Program-made: the position numbers and the translations under genes
Shown: in pieces, positions 25,628-35,398 of the stretch
Layout of the letters: every line of letters begins with the position of its first letter
Position numbering within the stretch: position 1 is the stretch's first letter
Origin: Nocardioides agri
GTDB taxonomy: Bacteria; Actinomycetota; Actinomycetes; Propionibacteriales; Nocardioidaceae
Length of the DNA: 64,000 nucleotides
Direction of reading: 5' to 3'
NCBI RefSeq assembly: GCF_013778305.1
Contig: NZ_JACEIC010000004.1
Coordinates: forward strand, 155,525-219,524
The notes under the pieces: generated by a model
The model's input: the letters and a program-made list of their open reading frames with translations, nothing else
Databases searched by the model: none
What the model was told of the DNA's origin: nothing

Positions 25628-25643
25628 AGTGAACTAGTTCACT
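25628..25643. promoter_or_regulatory. perfect 16-bp palindrome, probable operator
   Basis: The sequence AGTGAACTAGTTCACT is a perfect palindrome. It lies 35 bases before the dehydrogenase start and 72 bases before nucS, in the divergent intergenic region. Its AAC-N2-GTT core is shared with KstR-type TetR sites, though the outer bases differ, so a TetR-family lipid regulator is only a suggestion. Confidence 0.5.
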
Positions 25644-25715
25644 CGCCAGTAACTTAGGAACGATCCAATCTCCCGCCCGCGGGCGTCGGGGGCCGTCCGG
25701 GTAGATTCCTCGCCC

Positions 25716-26393
25716 GTGAGACTCGTCGTTGCCACGTGCCAGGTCGACTACGCGGGCCGGCTGACCGCCCACCTGCCGATGGCGACCCGGGTGCTGATGA
25801 TCAAGGCCGACGGGTCGGTGCTGGTGCACTCCGACGGCGGCTCCTACAAGCCGCTCAACTGGATGTCGCCGCCCTGCACCCTGCGCGAGGGCACCACCGA
25901 GGACGGTCGCCCCGAGTGGACGGTCACGAACCCCAAGACCGACGACACCCTGCGGATCCTGTTCGAGGAGATCCACCACGAGTCGACCCACGAGCTCGGC
26001 GTCGACCCCGGCCTGCAGAAGGACGGCGTCGAGAAGCACCTCCAGGAGCTGCTCGCCGAGCACCCGGCGACGCTCTCCCCCGGCCTGACGCTGGTGCGCC
26101 GCGAGTACCCGACCGCCATCGGGCCCGTCGACCTCATGTGCCGCGACGCCGAGGGCGCCTCCGTGGCGGTCGAGATCAAGCGTCGCGGCGAGATCGACGG
26201 CGTCGAGCAGCTCACCCGCTACCTCGAGCTGCTCAACCGCGACCCGCTGCTGGCCCCGGTGCGCGGCATCTTCGCCGCGCAGGAGATCAAGCCCCAGGCC
26301 CGCGTCCTCGCCACGGACCGCGGCATCGCCTGCGCCGTCGTCGACTACGACGCCCTGCGCGGCCTCGACGACCCCTCGCACCGGCTGTTCTGA
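25716..26393 (+). CDS. nucS: mismatch-specific endonuclease NucS/EndoMS
   Basis: This 225-residue endonuclease cuts both strands at mismatches and replaces MutS-MutL repair in actinobacteria. The C-terminal nuclease domain has GPVDLMC with Asp139 and VAVEIKRR with Glu153 and Lys155, the conserved catalytic set, followed by QLTRYLELLNRD. The last residues, HRLF, resemble the short tail through which NucS contacts the sliding clamp. GTG start, with TAGATT at 25702-25707 eight bases upstream, so probably leaderless. Divergent from the dehydrogenase gene. Confidence 0.97.
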   Translation: MRLVVATCQVDYAGRLTAHLPMATRVLMIKADGSVLVHSDGGSYKPLNWMSPPCTLREGTTEDGRPEWTVTNPKTDDTLRILFEEIHHESTHELGVDPGLQKDGVEKHLQELLAEHPATLSPGLTLVRREYPTAIGPVDLMCRDAEGASVAVEIKRRGEIDGVEQLTRYLELLNRDPLLAPVRGIFAAQEIKPQARVLATDRGIACAVVDYDALRGLDDPSHRLF

Positions 26394-26439
26394 GCGAAAC
26401 TCGGTCGCGCGCGGCCCCACCCGGCACCACGATGGCGGC

Positions 26440-27156
26440 ATGCGGGAGAACTTCTTCGACGTCGGCGTCGCGGAGCACTACGACGACCCTGACGACGAGA
26501 TGTTCTCGCCGGAGGTGCTCGGCCCGACGGTCGACCTCCTCGCCGAGCTCGCCGACGGGCAGGCCGCGCTCGAGCTGGCGATCGGGACCGGCCGGGTGGC
26601 GCTGCCGCTGAGCGAGCGCGGCGTGCCCGTGCAGGGCATCGAGCTGTCGCAGGCGATGGTCGACCAGCTGCGCGCCAAGCCCGGCGCGGAGCGGATCGAG
26701 GTGGCGGTCGGCGACATGACGTCGACGCGGGTCGAGGGCAGGTTCGGCCTGGTCTTCCTCGTCTTCAACACGATCGGCAACGTCACGAGCCAGGACGACC
26801 AGGTCGCGGTCTTCGAGAACGCCGCCGCCCACCTCGAGCGCGGGGGCCGCTTCCTCATCGAGGTCGGCGTGCCCCACGTCGGCGAGCGCTTCGTCGTCTT
26901 CGACCACACCGACGGGCACGTGGGCGTCGACGAGCACGACGCGGCGACCCAGCTCTCCTGGTCGCACCACTACTCCTCGACCGACGGCGAGATCTACCGC
27001 CGCCGGTCGATCCCCTTCCGCAAGGTCTGGCCCACCGAGCTCGACCTGATGGCCCGGATCGCCGGGATGGAGCTCGAGTCGCGCTGGGCCGACTGGGACC
27101 GCAGCCCGTTCACGGACGCCAGCGCCAAGCACGTCTCGGTGTGGCGCAGGCGCTGA
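26440..27156 (+). CDS. class I SAM-dependent methyltransferase
   Basis: The 238-residue protein has the Rossmann methyltransferase motifs: ALELAIGTGRVALPL for motif I, VQGIELSQAMV for the ribose-binding acidic strand, and VAVGDMTSTRVEGRFGLVFL for the adenine region and motif IV. The C-terminal half has the beta-rich end of this fold. The substrate is unknown. The start is preceded by CCACGATGG, a sequence also found before the next gene, perhaps a weak -10 for leaderless transcription. Confidence 0.9.
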   Translation: MRENFFDVGVAEHYDDPDDEMFSPEVLGPTVDLLAELADGQAALELAIGTGRVALPLSERGVPVQGIELSQAMVDQLRAKPGAERIEVAVGDMTSTRVEGRFGLVFLVFNTIGNVTSQDDQVAVFENAAAHLERGGRFLIEVGVPHVGERFVVFDHTDGHVGVDEHDAATQLSWSHHYSSTDGEIYRRRSIPFRKVWPTELDLMARIAGMELESRWADWDRSPFTDASAKHVSVWRRR

Positions 27157-27189
27157 CCGGCCGGGTCGGCCGCCTGCCACGATGGGCCC

Positions 27190-27504
27190 ATGCGCATCTT
27201 CCACATCGCGACACTCGCCGACTGGGAGGCCGCCCAGGCGTCCGGCGCCTACACGACGTCCACGCGCGGGGTGACGCTGGAGGAGGAGGGCTTCATCCAC
27301 GCCAGCCGCGCGGACCAGTGGGAGGGCGTGCGGTCGGCGTTCTACGCCGACGTCGCCGAGCCGCTCGTGCTGCTGGAGATCGACACCGACCTCCTCGGCG
27401 CCCCCGTCGTGGAGGAGCCGCCGGCGCCCGACGTGGCCGAGACCTACCCCCACGTCTACGGCGCCATCGCGCCCCGGGCGGTCGTCGCCGTCACCCGCCT
27501 GTAG
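27190..27504 (+). CDS. DUF952 family protein
   Basis: This 104-residue protein begins MRIFHIATLADWEAAQASGA and contains EEEGFIHASRADQWEGV and a PHVYGAIAPRAVV segment near the end, the hallmarks of DUF952, a small family with an ADP-ribosyltransferase-like fold but no settled function. It follows the methyltransferase gene by 33 bases on the same strand. Convergent with the oxidase gene 25 bases on. Confidence 0.9.
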   Translation: MRIFHIATLADWEAAQASGAYTTSTRGVTLEEEGFIHASRADQWEGVRSAFYADVAEPLVLLEIDTDLLGAPVVEEPPAPDVAETYPHVYGAIAPRAVVAVTRL

Positions 27505-27529
27505 CGCGGGGTGCCGGCCCGGCGGGGCC

Positions 27530-28450
27530 CTAGCCGCCGACCAGGCCCACGACCTCCTCCGCGACACCCCAGCTCAGCGTGACACCGGCGCCGCCGTGGC
27601 CGTAGCAGTGCACGACGTCGCCGACCCGCTCCAGCCGCACGGACGGGCGCACCGGCCGCAGACCCACGCGGTGCCGCAGCACCCGCGCGCTGCCGATCCC
27701 GGGCACCAGGCTCGCCGCCCGCTCGAGGATCTCCGCGGCGGCCGCCGGCGACGGCATCCGGCTCCACTCCCCCTCGACCTCGGTGCCGCCCACCACGACG
27801 TCCCGCTCGCGCGGCACGACGTACGTCGGGCCGCTGGCGTCCAGCCACCAGCGGTCCAGCCCGAACTGCTCCAGCACCACGACCTGCCCGCGCACCGGCA
27901 CCACCGTCCGGTCCGCGCCGAGGCGGCGCGCGCCCAGGCCGGCGCAGTTGACCACCAGCGTCGCGCTCGGCAGCGCCGCCAGGCTGAGGCGCGTGACCGT
28001 GCCGCCGAGCGCGTCGACCCGACCCGCGAGCCAGGGCAGGTAGGTCGTCATGTCCGCGACCGGAGCCCGGAAGGACCAGCCACCGGCCCAGCCTGGCGGG
28101 ACGGTCTCGGCGGCCTCCAGACCCGGCACGCCGGCCCGCCACCAGGGGTCGGCCGCACCGTCCGCGTGGACCTCGGTGCCCGGCACCATGCGGACGCCGG
28201 ACTCCGGCTCGCCCCCGAGGTCCGGCGACGCCGCGAGCGCGGCGAAGGCGGCGTACGACGCGCGCGCCCACTCGGTCACCCGATCCTGCGGTAGCCCGCG
28301 GTAGGGGTACCAGAGCCCCGCCGCGACGGCCGAGGTGGTCTCGGCCGGCAGGTCGCGCGCGACGACGTCGACGCGCAGGCCGGCCTCGAGCAGGCGGACC
28401 GCGCAGGTCAGGCCGACCACGCCGGCGCCGACCACGATCACCCGGGACAT
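27530..28450 (-). CDS. D-amino-acid oxidase-like FAD oxidoreductase
   Basis: The 306-residue protein has the FAD-binding dinucleotide fold at the start (VIVVGAGVVGLTCAVRLLEAG), the TTSAVAAGLWYPY segment typical of D-amino-acid oxidases, TLVVNCAGLGARRL, and a C-terminal GLRPVRPSVRLE followed by HCYGHGGAGVTLSWG. D-amino-acid oxidase removes amino groups from D-amino acids with production of hydrogen peroxide. Length and motif spacing are normal. It lies next to the ferritin gene but with a separate start. Confidence 0.93.
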   Translation of the reverse strand: MSRVIVVGAGVVGLTCAVRLLEAGLRVDVVARDLPAETTSAVAAGLWYPYRGLPQDRVTEWARASYAAFAALAASPDLGGEPESGVRMVPGTEVHADGAADPWWRAGVPGLEAAETVPPGWAGGWSFRAPVADMTTYLPWLAGRVDALGGTVTRLSLAALPSATLVVNCAGLGARRLGADRTVVPVRGQVVVLEQFGLDRWWLDASGPTYVVPRERDVVVGGTEVEGEWSRMPSPAAAAEILERAASLVPGIGSARVLRHRVGLRPVRPSVRLERVGDVVHCYGHGGAGVTLSWGVAEEVVGLVGG

Positions 28451-28495
28451 GTCCGCAGTCTGGCGGTCAGCCGACGGCGCTGTCAGCAGGACGGG

Positions 28496-29020
28496 TCAGG
28501 CGCCGGCCTCGCGCGGGGCGGTCGGGTCCGCGGCCTCGGCGCCCTGCTCGCGGGCGACGTACTCCTCGATGTCCTCGACGTCGTCGATGTTGCGGTTGAC
28601 GACGGTCAGCAGGTCGCTCATCGTCGCGACCTCCTCGACCTGCTCCTTGATGAACCACTGCATGAACTGCTCGGAGGCGAAGTCGTTCTCCTCGCGGGCG
28701 ATCTTCAGCAGGCCGTTGATCTGCTCGGTGACCCGGCGCTCCTGGTCCAGCGCGAGCGCGACCGGTGCCACCACGTCCGCGAACTCGTTGACCGGCGCGG
28801 CGACGGCCGGGATCTCGACCTCGGCATCGGTGTCGAGGAGGTACTGCACCATCATCATCGCGTGCGCGCGCTCCTCGAGCGCCTGGGCGTAGAAGAACGC
28901 GGCCATCTGCGGCATCGTCAGCGCGTCGTAGTGGATCGCGCAGGCGAGGTACTGGTTGTGCGCGGCGAGCTCGTTGCCGATCTGGGTGTTGAGCTGCTCG
29001 ACGAAGCGGGTTGCGGCCAC
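28496..29020 (-). CDS. ferritin
   Basis: This 174-residue four-helix protein is a non-heme ferritin, storing iron as ferric mineral. The ferroxidase ligands are visible as Glu17 in GNELAAHNQY and Glu50 with His53 in LEERAHAMM; further acidic ligands lie in the second helix pair. The C-terminus is short and acidic, ending in Pro/Ala-rich residues. It lies 28 bases downstream of a Cys-rich small gene on the same strand, and the pair is preceded by an IdeR/DtxR-like box, consistent with iron-responsive expression. GGAG precedes the ATG. Confidence 0.96.
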   Translation of the reverse strand: MAATRFVEQLNTQIGNELAAHNQYLACAIHYDALTMPQMAAFFYAQALEERAHAMMMVQYLLDTDAEVEIPAVAAPVNEFADVVAPVALALDQERRVTEQINGLLKIAREENDFASEQFMQWFIKEQVEEVATMSDLLTVVNRNIDDVEDIEEYVAREQGAEAADPTAPREAGA

Positions 29021-29048
29021 GGGATCTCCTGGTGGGGCGATGAGGGGG

Positions 29049-29243
29049 TCAGGCAGCCTTGGCGAGCTTCTTCTTGGAGACCTTCTTGCCGTCGACTCGC
29101 ACGAGCTTGCGCTTCTTGACCGTATACCCCGAGGGCAGCGTGCCGTCCTTCAGCATCCGCAGCGGGCAGCGGTTGCACTTGGACTTGGACTCGCAGCACT
29201 CGAGCTTCGGCAGCTTGCGCACCTGCGACTTGTTCTTCGGCAC
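29049..29243 (-). CDS. Cys-rich basic small protein upstream of ferritin
   Basis: This 64-residue protein is very basic (many Lys and Arg) with four Cys at positions 16, 17, 23 and 26 in ECCESKSKCNRCPLR. The cluster could hold an iron-sulfur centre or a metal ion. It begins with GTG and directly precedes the ferritin gene, with an IdeR-like box 24 bases upstream. By position it could serve ferritin iron traffic in the way bacterioferritin-associated ferredoxin does elsewhere; this is inference. I do not know a characterised homologue. Confidence 0.75.
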   Translation of the reverse strand: MPKNKSQVRKLPKLECCESKSKCNRCPLRMLKDGTLPSGYTVKKRKLVRVDGKKVSKKKLAKAA

Positions 29244-29266
29244 GCGCGGAAGGCTAACACGCAGTC

Positions 29267-29285
29267 TTAGGAGAGCCTAACCTCA
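29267..29285 (-). promoter_or_regulatory. IdeR/DtxR-like iron box
   Basis: The 19 bases from 29267 agree with the DtxR/IdeR consensus at 15 of 19 positions (TTAGG, AG, CTAACCT and the last A), counted by eye. It lies 24 bases upstream of the Cys-rich gene and ferritin. A related AGGCTAAC half-site occurs at 29251-29258. In mycobacteria IdeR activates ferritin genes when iron is plentiful. Confidence 0.7.
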
Positions 29286-30770
29286 TCAGAGGTCGAGACC
29301 GGGCAGCGTCATCCGCAGCCGGGCCCCCACCTCGCCGGGCTCCGGGGGTACGACGACCAGCTGGCCGCCGCAGGACTCCACGACCGACCGCGCGATCGGC
29401 AGACCCAGCCCGGCCCCGGGCACCTCGCCGGCGATCGCCGCAGCCCCGCGGGAGAGCCGGCCGAAGATCCGCTCCCGCTCCTCCTGCGGGATGCCCGGGC
29501 CGGTGTCGGCGACCTCGAGCCAGGCGCCCCCGGACGCCCATCCGGCCGAGACCTCGACGGTGCCGCCGGCGGGGGTGAACTTCACCGCGTTGGCGACCAG
29601 GCAGTCGACCGCGCGGTTGAGCCACCGCTCGTCCGCGCGCACCAGGATCGGCAGGCCGGTCGCGTCGGCGACCAGCGTGAGACCTGCGGTGCGCGCGGCC
29701 GGGCCGTAGTCGTGCACGACGTTCTCGACGACGACCATGAGGTCGGCCAGGTCGCCCGCGCCCGAGGCTTCTCCCCGGTCCACGCTGGTGAGCGCCAGCA
29801 GGTCCTCGACGAGCGCGTGCTGGCGGCGCGCCCCCCGCGCGATCATGCTGGTGTAGCGCGACAGCCGCTCCTTCAGCACCGGGTCCTCGATGGCCTCGAC
29901 CTCCTCGGCCAGCATCTCGGCACCCCCGATGACGGAGGTGAGCGGGGTCCGCAGCTCGTGCGACACGTTGGCGAGGAACTGGCTCTTGAGCCGGTCCGAC
30001 TCGCCCCGCAGGTCCTCGATCTCGGTCACGTCGAGCACCGAGGCCGCCACCAGCACGTCGGCGCCCTGGCCGATCGAGGTGAGCAGCACCCGCACGGGGA
30101 AGACCGCGCCGTCGCGGCGACGGGCCACGACCCGGTTGCCCTGGTTCATCACGTGCCGGCTCGCGCGGGCGGCGAACGCGCCGCGCAGGTCCACGTGCGC
30201 GTCCCGCTGGTCCGTGGGCACCAGCAGCTCGACCGGCTCGCCGACCATCTGCTCCTCGGCGTACCCGAACATCTCCTCCGCCCGCGCGTTGGCCATCACG
30301 ATGCGGCCGCTGCCGTCGACGACCAGGTTGCCGCTGTGCACCGTCTCGAGGAAGGCGTTCGCCGCGGAGTCGTCGACGGACGTCCGGTCCAGGACCACGA
30401 TCGAGAGCAGCGGGTCGTCCCTGCTCGCGGACAGCAGGCGGCACACGACCCGGGTGGGGAACTCCCGGCCGTCGGCGCGCACCCCCCACAGGTTCACGCT
30501 GACCGTGCCACCGCCCTCCCCGGCCATCAGACGGCGGTAGACGTGGTCGTAGTCCTCGAACAGCCGGTCCGGGACGAGCACCCGGGCCAGCCCGCCGACG
30601 AGCTCGTCGCGCGACCGTCCGAACAGCCGCTCGCAGGACTTGTTGACCAGCACGATCCGCCGGTCGGTGCCCATCAGCAGCCGCGCCTCGTCGGTCTCGT
30701 CGAACAACTCGAGCACGGCGGCGCCGAGGCGCTCGCCGAGTACGACGCCGTGGAGTCCCGACGTCGTCAT
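29286..30770 (-). CDS. soluble tandem-PAS histidine kinase, second of pair
   Basis: This 494-residue kinase has two PAS domains (about residues 15-130 and 135-250), a HisKA helix pair with His271 in ANVSHELRTPLTSV, and an ATPase domain with the N box CLVANAVKFTP, the G1 box DTGPGIP and the G2 box GAGLGLPI. There are no membrane segments, so it senses in the cytosol. Its ATG overlaps the stop of the upstream paralogous kinase by four bases (ATGA). No response regulator is next to either kinase. PAS ligand unknown. Confidence 0.93.
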   Translation of the reverse strand: MTTSGLHGVVLGERLGAAVLELFDETDEARLLMGTDRRIVLVNKSCERLFGRSRDELVGGLARVLVPDRLFEDYDHVYRRLMAGEGGGTVSVNLWGVRADGREFPTRVVCRLLSASRDDPLLSIVVLDRTSVDDSAANAFLETVHSGNLVVDGSGRIVMANARAEEMFGYAEEQMVGEPVELLVPTDQRDAHVDLRGAFAARASRHVMNQGNRVVARRRDGAVFPVRVLLTSIGQGADVLVAASVLDVTEIEDLRGESDRLKSQFLANVSHELRTPLTSVIGGAEMLAEEVEAIEDPVLKERLSRYTSMIARGARRQHALVEDLLALTSVDRGEASGAGDLADLMVVVENVVHDYGPAARTAGLTLVADATGLPILVRADERWLNRAVDCLVANAVKFTPAGGTVEVSAGWASGGAWLEVADTGPGIPQEERERIFGRLSRGAAAIAGEVPGAGLGLPIARSVVESCGGQLVVVPPEPGEVGARLRMTLPGLDL

Positions 30771-32218
30771 CGGGCGACCTCTGCCAGGGGCAGGCGCAGC
30801 CGGAAGCACCCGCCGTGCTCGGCTGCCACCGCCTCGACGTCTCCGCCGGCCGCGCGGATGATCGAGCGGGCGATCGTCAGCCCGAGCCCCGCACCCGGGG
30901 TCTCCGCGGCGACCGCGTTGCGGCCCCGGTGGAGCCGCTCGAAGACCTCCTCCTGCTCGCCCTCCGGCACCCCCGGCCCGGTGTCGCGTACCTCCAGCTC
31001 CGCGTCGGCGCCGCCGCGGAGGAGCACGGTCACCTGCCCGCCCGGCGGCGTGAACTTCACGGCGTTGTCGACCAGGCAGCCGACCGCGCGGGCCAGCCAG
31101 CCCTCCTGGACGGAGACGAGCAGGGCCTCGTCGGTGCCGACCACGTCGAGCACGAGCCCGGCGGCCTCGGCCCGCTCCCGCAGGTGCGCGACGGCGCCCC
31201 GGGCGACGACGCCGAGGTCGGCCAGCCCGCTGCCCACGTGCGCCTCCGATGCCTCGATGGAGGTCAGCGCGAGCAGGTCGTCGATGAGCGTGAGCTCGCG
31301 CCGCGCGGCGCGCATGATGCGGTCGGCGTACGCCGCCACCTGGCCCCGGGTGTCCAGGTCGTCGAGCGTCGCGAGCACGTCGACCAGCATCTCCGAGCTG
31401 GCCATGATCGTCGTCAACGGCGTGCGCAGCTCGTGGGAGACCGTGGCGAGGAACTGTCCGCGCAGCTCGTCGTTGCGCGACATCAGCTCCTCGACGCCGG
31501 ACAGGTCGCGGATCGTCGCAGACACCAGCACGTTCTCGTCGGTGCCGATCGACGACAGCAGCACCTGGATCGGGAACGTCGAGCCGTCCTTGCGCCGGCC
31601 GAGCACCCGGTTGCCGCGGCCCATCGCGTGCCGGCGGGCCCGGCCGGTGAAGCCGTGGCGCAGGCTGTCGTGGGTCGCGCGGGCCGCCTCGGGGACCAGG
31701 ACCTCGACGGGTCGGTCGACGAGCTCCTCCTCGCGATAGCCGAACAGCGCCTCGACCTGGTCGTTGGCCATCACGATGCGGCCGTCGCCGTCCACGATGA
31801 CGTTGCCGTCGAGCAGCGCGTCGAGGAGCTCGCGGAACCCGGTGTCGGGGTCGGCGTCGGGCCGCGGCTGGAGGATCAGCGAGACCAGGCGGTCCTCGCC
31901 GAGATGGATGAGGCGCGCGGTCAGGAGCACCGGGATCTCGGTGCCGTCCTGGTGGAGGGCGCGCAGGTTCATGCGCACCGCGTCGTGGGAGTCGGTGGCG
32001 ACCAGGAGCACCCGCAGGCGGGAGTACTCGTCCTGCAGGTGCTCGGGGACCAGCAGCCGCTTCGAGTTGCCGACCACGTCGCTGCGCGACCAGCCGAAGG
32101 TCTCCTCGAAGCTGGCGTTGACCAGGACCACGAGCCCATCGGTGTCCATGAGCACGCGCGCGTCCTCGGCGTCCTCGAACAGTCGGAGGAGCGCCTCGCC
32201 GGGCGCTGCGTGCCCCAT
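30767..32218 (-). CDS. soluble tandem-PAS histidine kinase, first of pair
   Basis: The 483-residue kinase is a paralogue of the following one, with the same order: PAS at about 15-120, PAS at 130-245, HisKA with His262 in ATVSHELRTPLTTI, and ATPase motifs CLVDNAVKFTP, DTGPGVP and GAGLGLTI. It lacks membrane segments. AGTCTA read on this strand as TAGACT lies six bases upstream of the ATG (32225-32230), so the pair is probably transcribed leaderless. The two kinases may form heterodimers, but this is speculation. Confidence 0.93.
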   Translation of the reverse strand: MGHAAPGEALLRLFEDAEDARVLMDTDGLVVLVNASFEETFGWSRSDVVGNSKRLLVPEHLQDEYSRLRVLLVATDSHDAVRMNLRALHQDGTEIPVLLTARLIHLGEDRLVSLILQPRPDADPDTGFRELLDALLDGNVIVDGDGRIVMANDQVEALFGYREEELVDRPVEVLVPEAARATHDSLRHGFTGRARRHAMGRGNRVLGRRKDGSTFPIQVLLSSIGTDENVLVSATIRDLSGVEELMSRNDELRGQFLATVSHELRTPLTTIMASSEMLVDVLATLDDLDTRGQVAAYADRIMRAARRELTLIDDLLALTSIEASEAHVGSGLADLGVVARGAVAHLRERAEAAGLVLDVVGTDEALLVSVQEGWLARAVGCLVDNAVKFTPPGGQVTVLLRGGADAELEVRDTGPGVPEGEQEEVFERLHRGRNAVAAETPGAGLGLTIARSIIRAAGGDVEAVAAEHGGCFRLRLPLAEVAR

Positions 32219-32248
32219 GAGCGGAGTCTAGGGGCAAGCGCGCCCGTC

Positions 32249-34282
<2,034 letters not shown>

Positions 34283-34304
34283 ACGACGGAGGGTAGGCCG
34301 ACGC

Positions 34305-34318
34305 CTACCGATTGGTAA
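34305..34318 (-). promoter_or_regulatory. dyad upstream of meaA matching the ccrA site
   Basis: CTACC (34305-34309) and GGTAA (34314-34318) are separated by four bases. Read on the minus strand this is GTTACC-N4-GGTAGG, against GTTACC-N4-GGTAAT at ccrA. It lies ten bases upstream of the likely -10 element at 34290-34295, in the promoter spacer. Confidence 0.5.
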
Positions 34319-34351
34319 CCGGTCTGCCGTGTGGGGTATCCGACACGCCGC

Positions 34352-34696
34352 TCAGGCGCTGGCGCTCGCCCGCTCGACCTCGACGACGCGGATCAGGTGC
34401 GAGAGGTGCAGCAGCCGGCGTACGGCGGGGCCGCAGCCGCGCAGCGTGAGGTGGTGGCCCGAGCGGGCGGCCTGCCGGGTCGCGGCGGCGAGCACCTTCA
34501 GCGCGGTCAGGTCGATCGAGGTGACCTCGGTGAGGTCGACCACGACGTCCTCGTCGTGGCCCTCGAGGCGCTCGTAGATCGCGGTGCGGACCTCCATCGT
34601 GCTGCGCACGTCGAAGTCACCACTGAGAAGGATCGTCGGTCCGTCGGTGATCATCTCCACGCTGTGCCCCGTCTCTGTGCGCGTCCGGCGCCTCAC
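34352..34696 (-). CDS. STAS-domain anti-sigma factor antagonist
   Basis: This 114-residue single-domain STAS protein has the core pattern ILLSGDFDVRSTMEVRTAI and then VVVDLTEVTSIDLTALKVLA. Antagonists of this type bind an anti-sigma factor and release a sigma factor, controlled by phosphorylation at the second residue after the conserved Asp. Here the site reads D-L-T-A in place of D-S-S-G, so a Thr would be the acceptor. No anti-sigma kinase or sigma gene is adjacent. GTG start at 34696; an internal ATG near codon 15 is possible. Confidence 0.85.
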   Translation of the reverse strand: MRRRTRTETGHSVEMITDGPTILLSGDFDVRSTMEVRTAIYERLEGHDEDVVVDLTEVTSIDLTALKVLAAATRQAARSGHHLTLRGCGPAVRRLLHLSHLIRVVEVERASASA

Positions 34697-34825
34697 CTGT
34701 CACTCACTATGACGCCGGCGACGCCGGATTGGTTGCCTCGGAGCTCGAGATATTCCGTCGTGTCGTGTCCCGATCTGCCCGTACCCCGGCCTTCTGGGGC
34801 ACCGGCACGGGTCTAGGCTCGCGCC

Positions 34826-35398
34826 ATGGTGAACCTGACCCGGATCTACACGCGCACGGGCGATGCCGGGGAGACCCGCCTGGGCGACATGAGCGTGACC
34901 ACCAAGACCGACCTGCGGCTCGCGGCGTACGCCGACGTCGACGAGGCCAACGCGCACATCGGCGTGGCGCTCGCCCAGGGCTCGCTCGAGGACGACGTCG
35001 TCGCGGTGCTGACCCGGGTGCAGAACGACCTGTTCGACGTCGGCGCGGACTTCTGCACGCCGGTCGTGCCCGACCCGGAGTACCCGCCGCTGCGGGTCGA
35101 GCAGGACTACGTCGACCGCCTCGAGGGCTGGTGCGACACCTACAACGAGGCGCTTCCCAACCTGCGCTCCTTCATCCTCAACGGCGGTACGCCGGGGGCC
35201 GCGCTGCTGCACGTGGCGCGCACCGTCGTCCGGCGGGCCGAGCGCTCCGCGTGGGCCGCCTACGAGGTGCACGCCGAGACCATGAACCCGCTGGCGATCA
35301 CCTACCTCAACCGGCTCTCCGACCTGGTGTTCATCCTGGCCCGGCACGCCAACCGCGAGCGCGGCGACGTCCTGTGGGTGCCCGGGGGCGAGCGCTAG
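34826..35398 (+). CDS. cob(I)alamin adenosyltransferase, PduO type
   Basis: The 190-residue PduO-type enzyme transfers adenosyl from ATP to cob(I)alamin, giving the cofactor of MeaA. Motifs are TRIYTRTGDAGET at the N-terminal ATP site, ADVDEANAHIG, and the C-terminal NRLSDLVFILARHANRERG. TAGGCT at 34814-34819 ends six bases before the ATG, indicating a leaderless transcript. It is divergent from the STAS gene and close to meaA, which fits a role in B12-dependent carbon metabolism. Confidence 0.95.
   Translation: MVNLTRIYTRTGDAGETRLGDMSVTTKTDLRLAAYADVDEANAHIGVALAQGSLEDDVVAVLTRVQNDLFDVGADFCTPVVPDPEYPPLRVEQDYVDRLEGWCDTYNEALPNLRSFILNGGTPGAALLHVARTVVRRAERSAWAAYEVHAETMNPLAITYLNRLSDLVFILARHANRERGDVLWVPGGER

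Noticed and set aside
29286..32237. A single 983-residue tandem kinase
   Set aside because: The frame is open through both kinases, but the upstream half of that translation is nonsense in this frame. The two kinases lie in different frames joined by an ATGA overlap, so they are two proteins.
34352..34696. STAS protein as a form that cannot be phosphorylated
   Set aside because: Aligning D-L-T-A with the D-S-S-G of SpoIIAA puts a Thr at the phospho-acceptor position, so control by phosphorylation remains possible.
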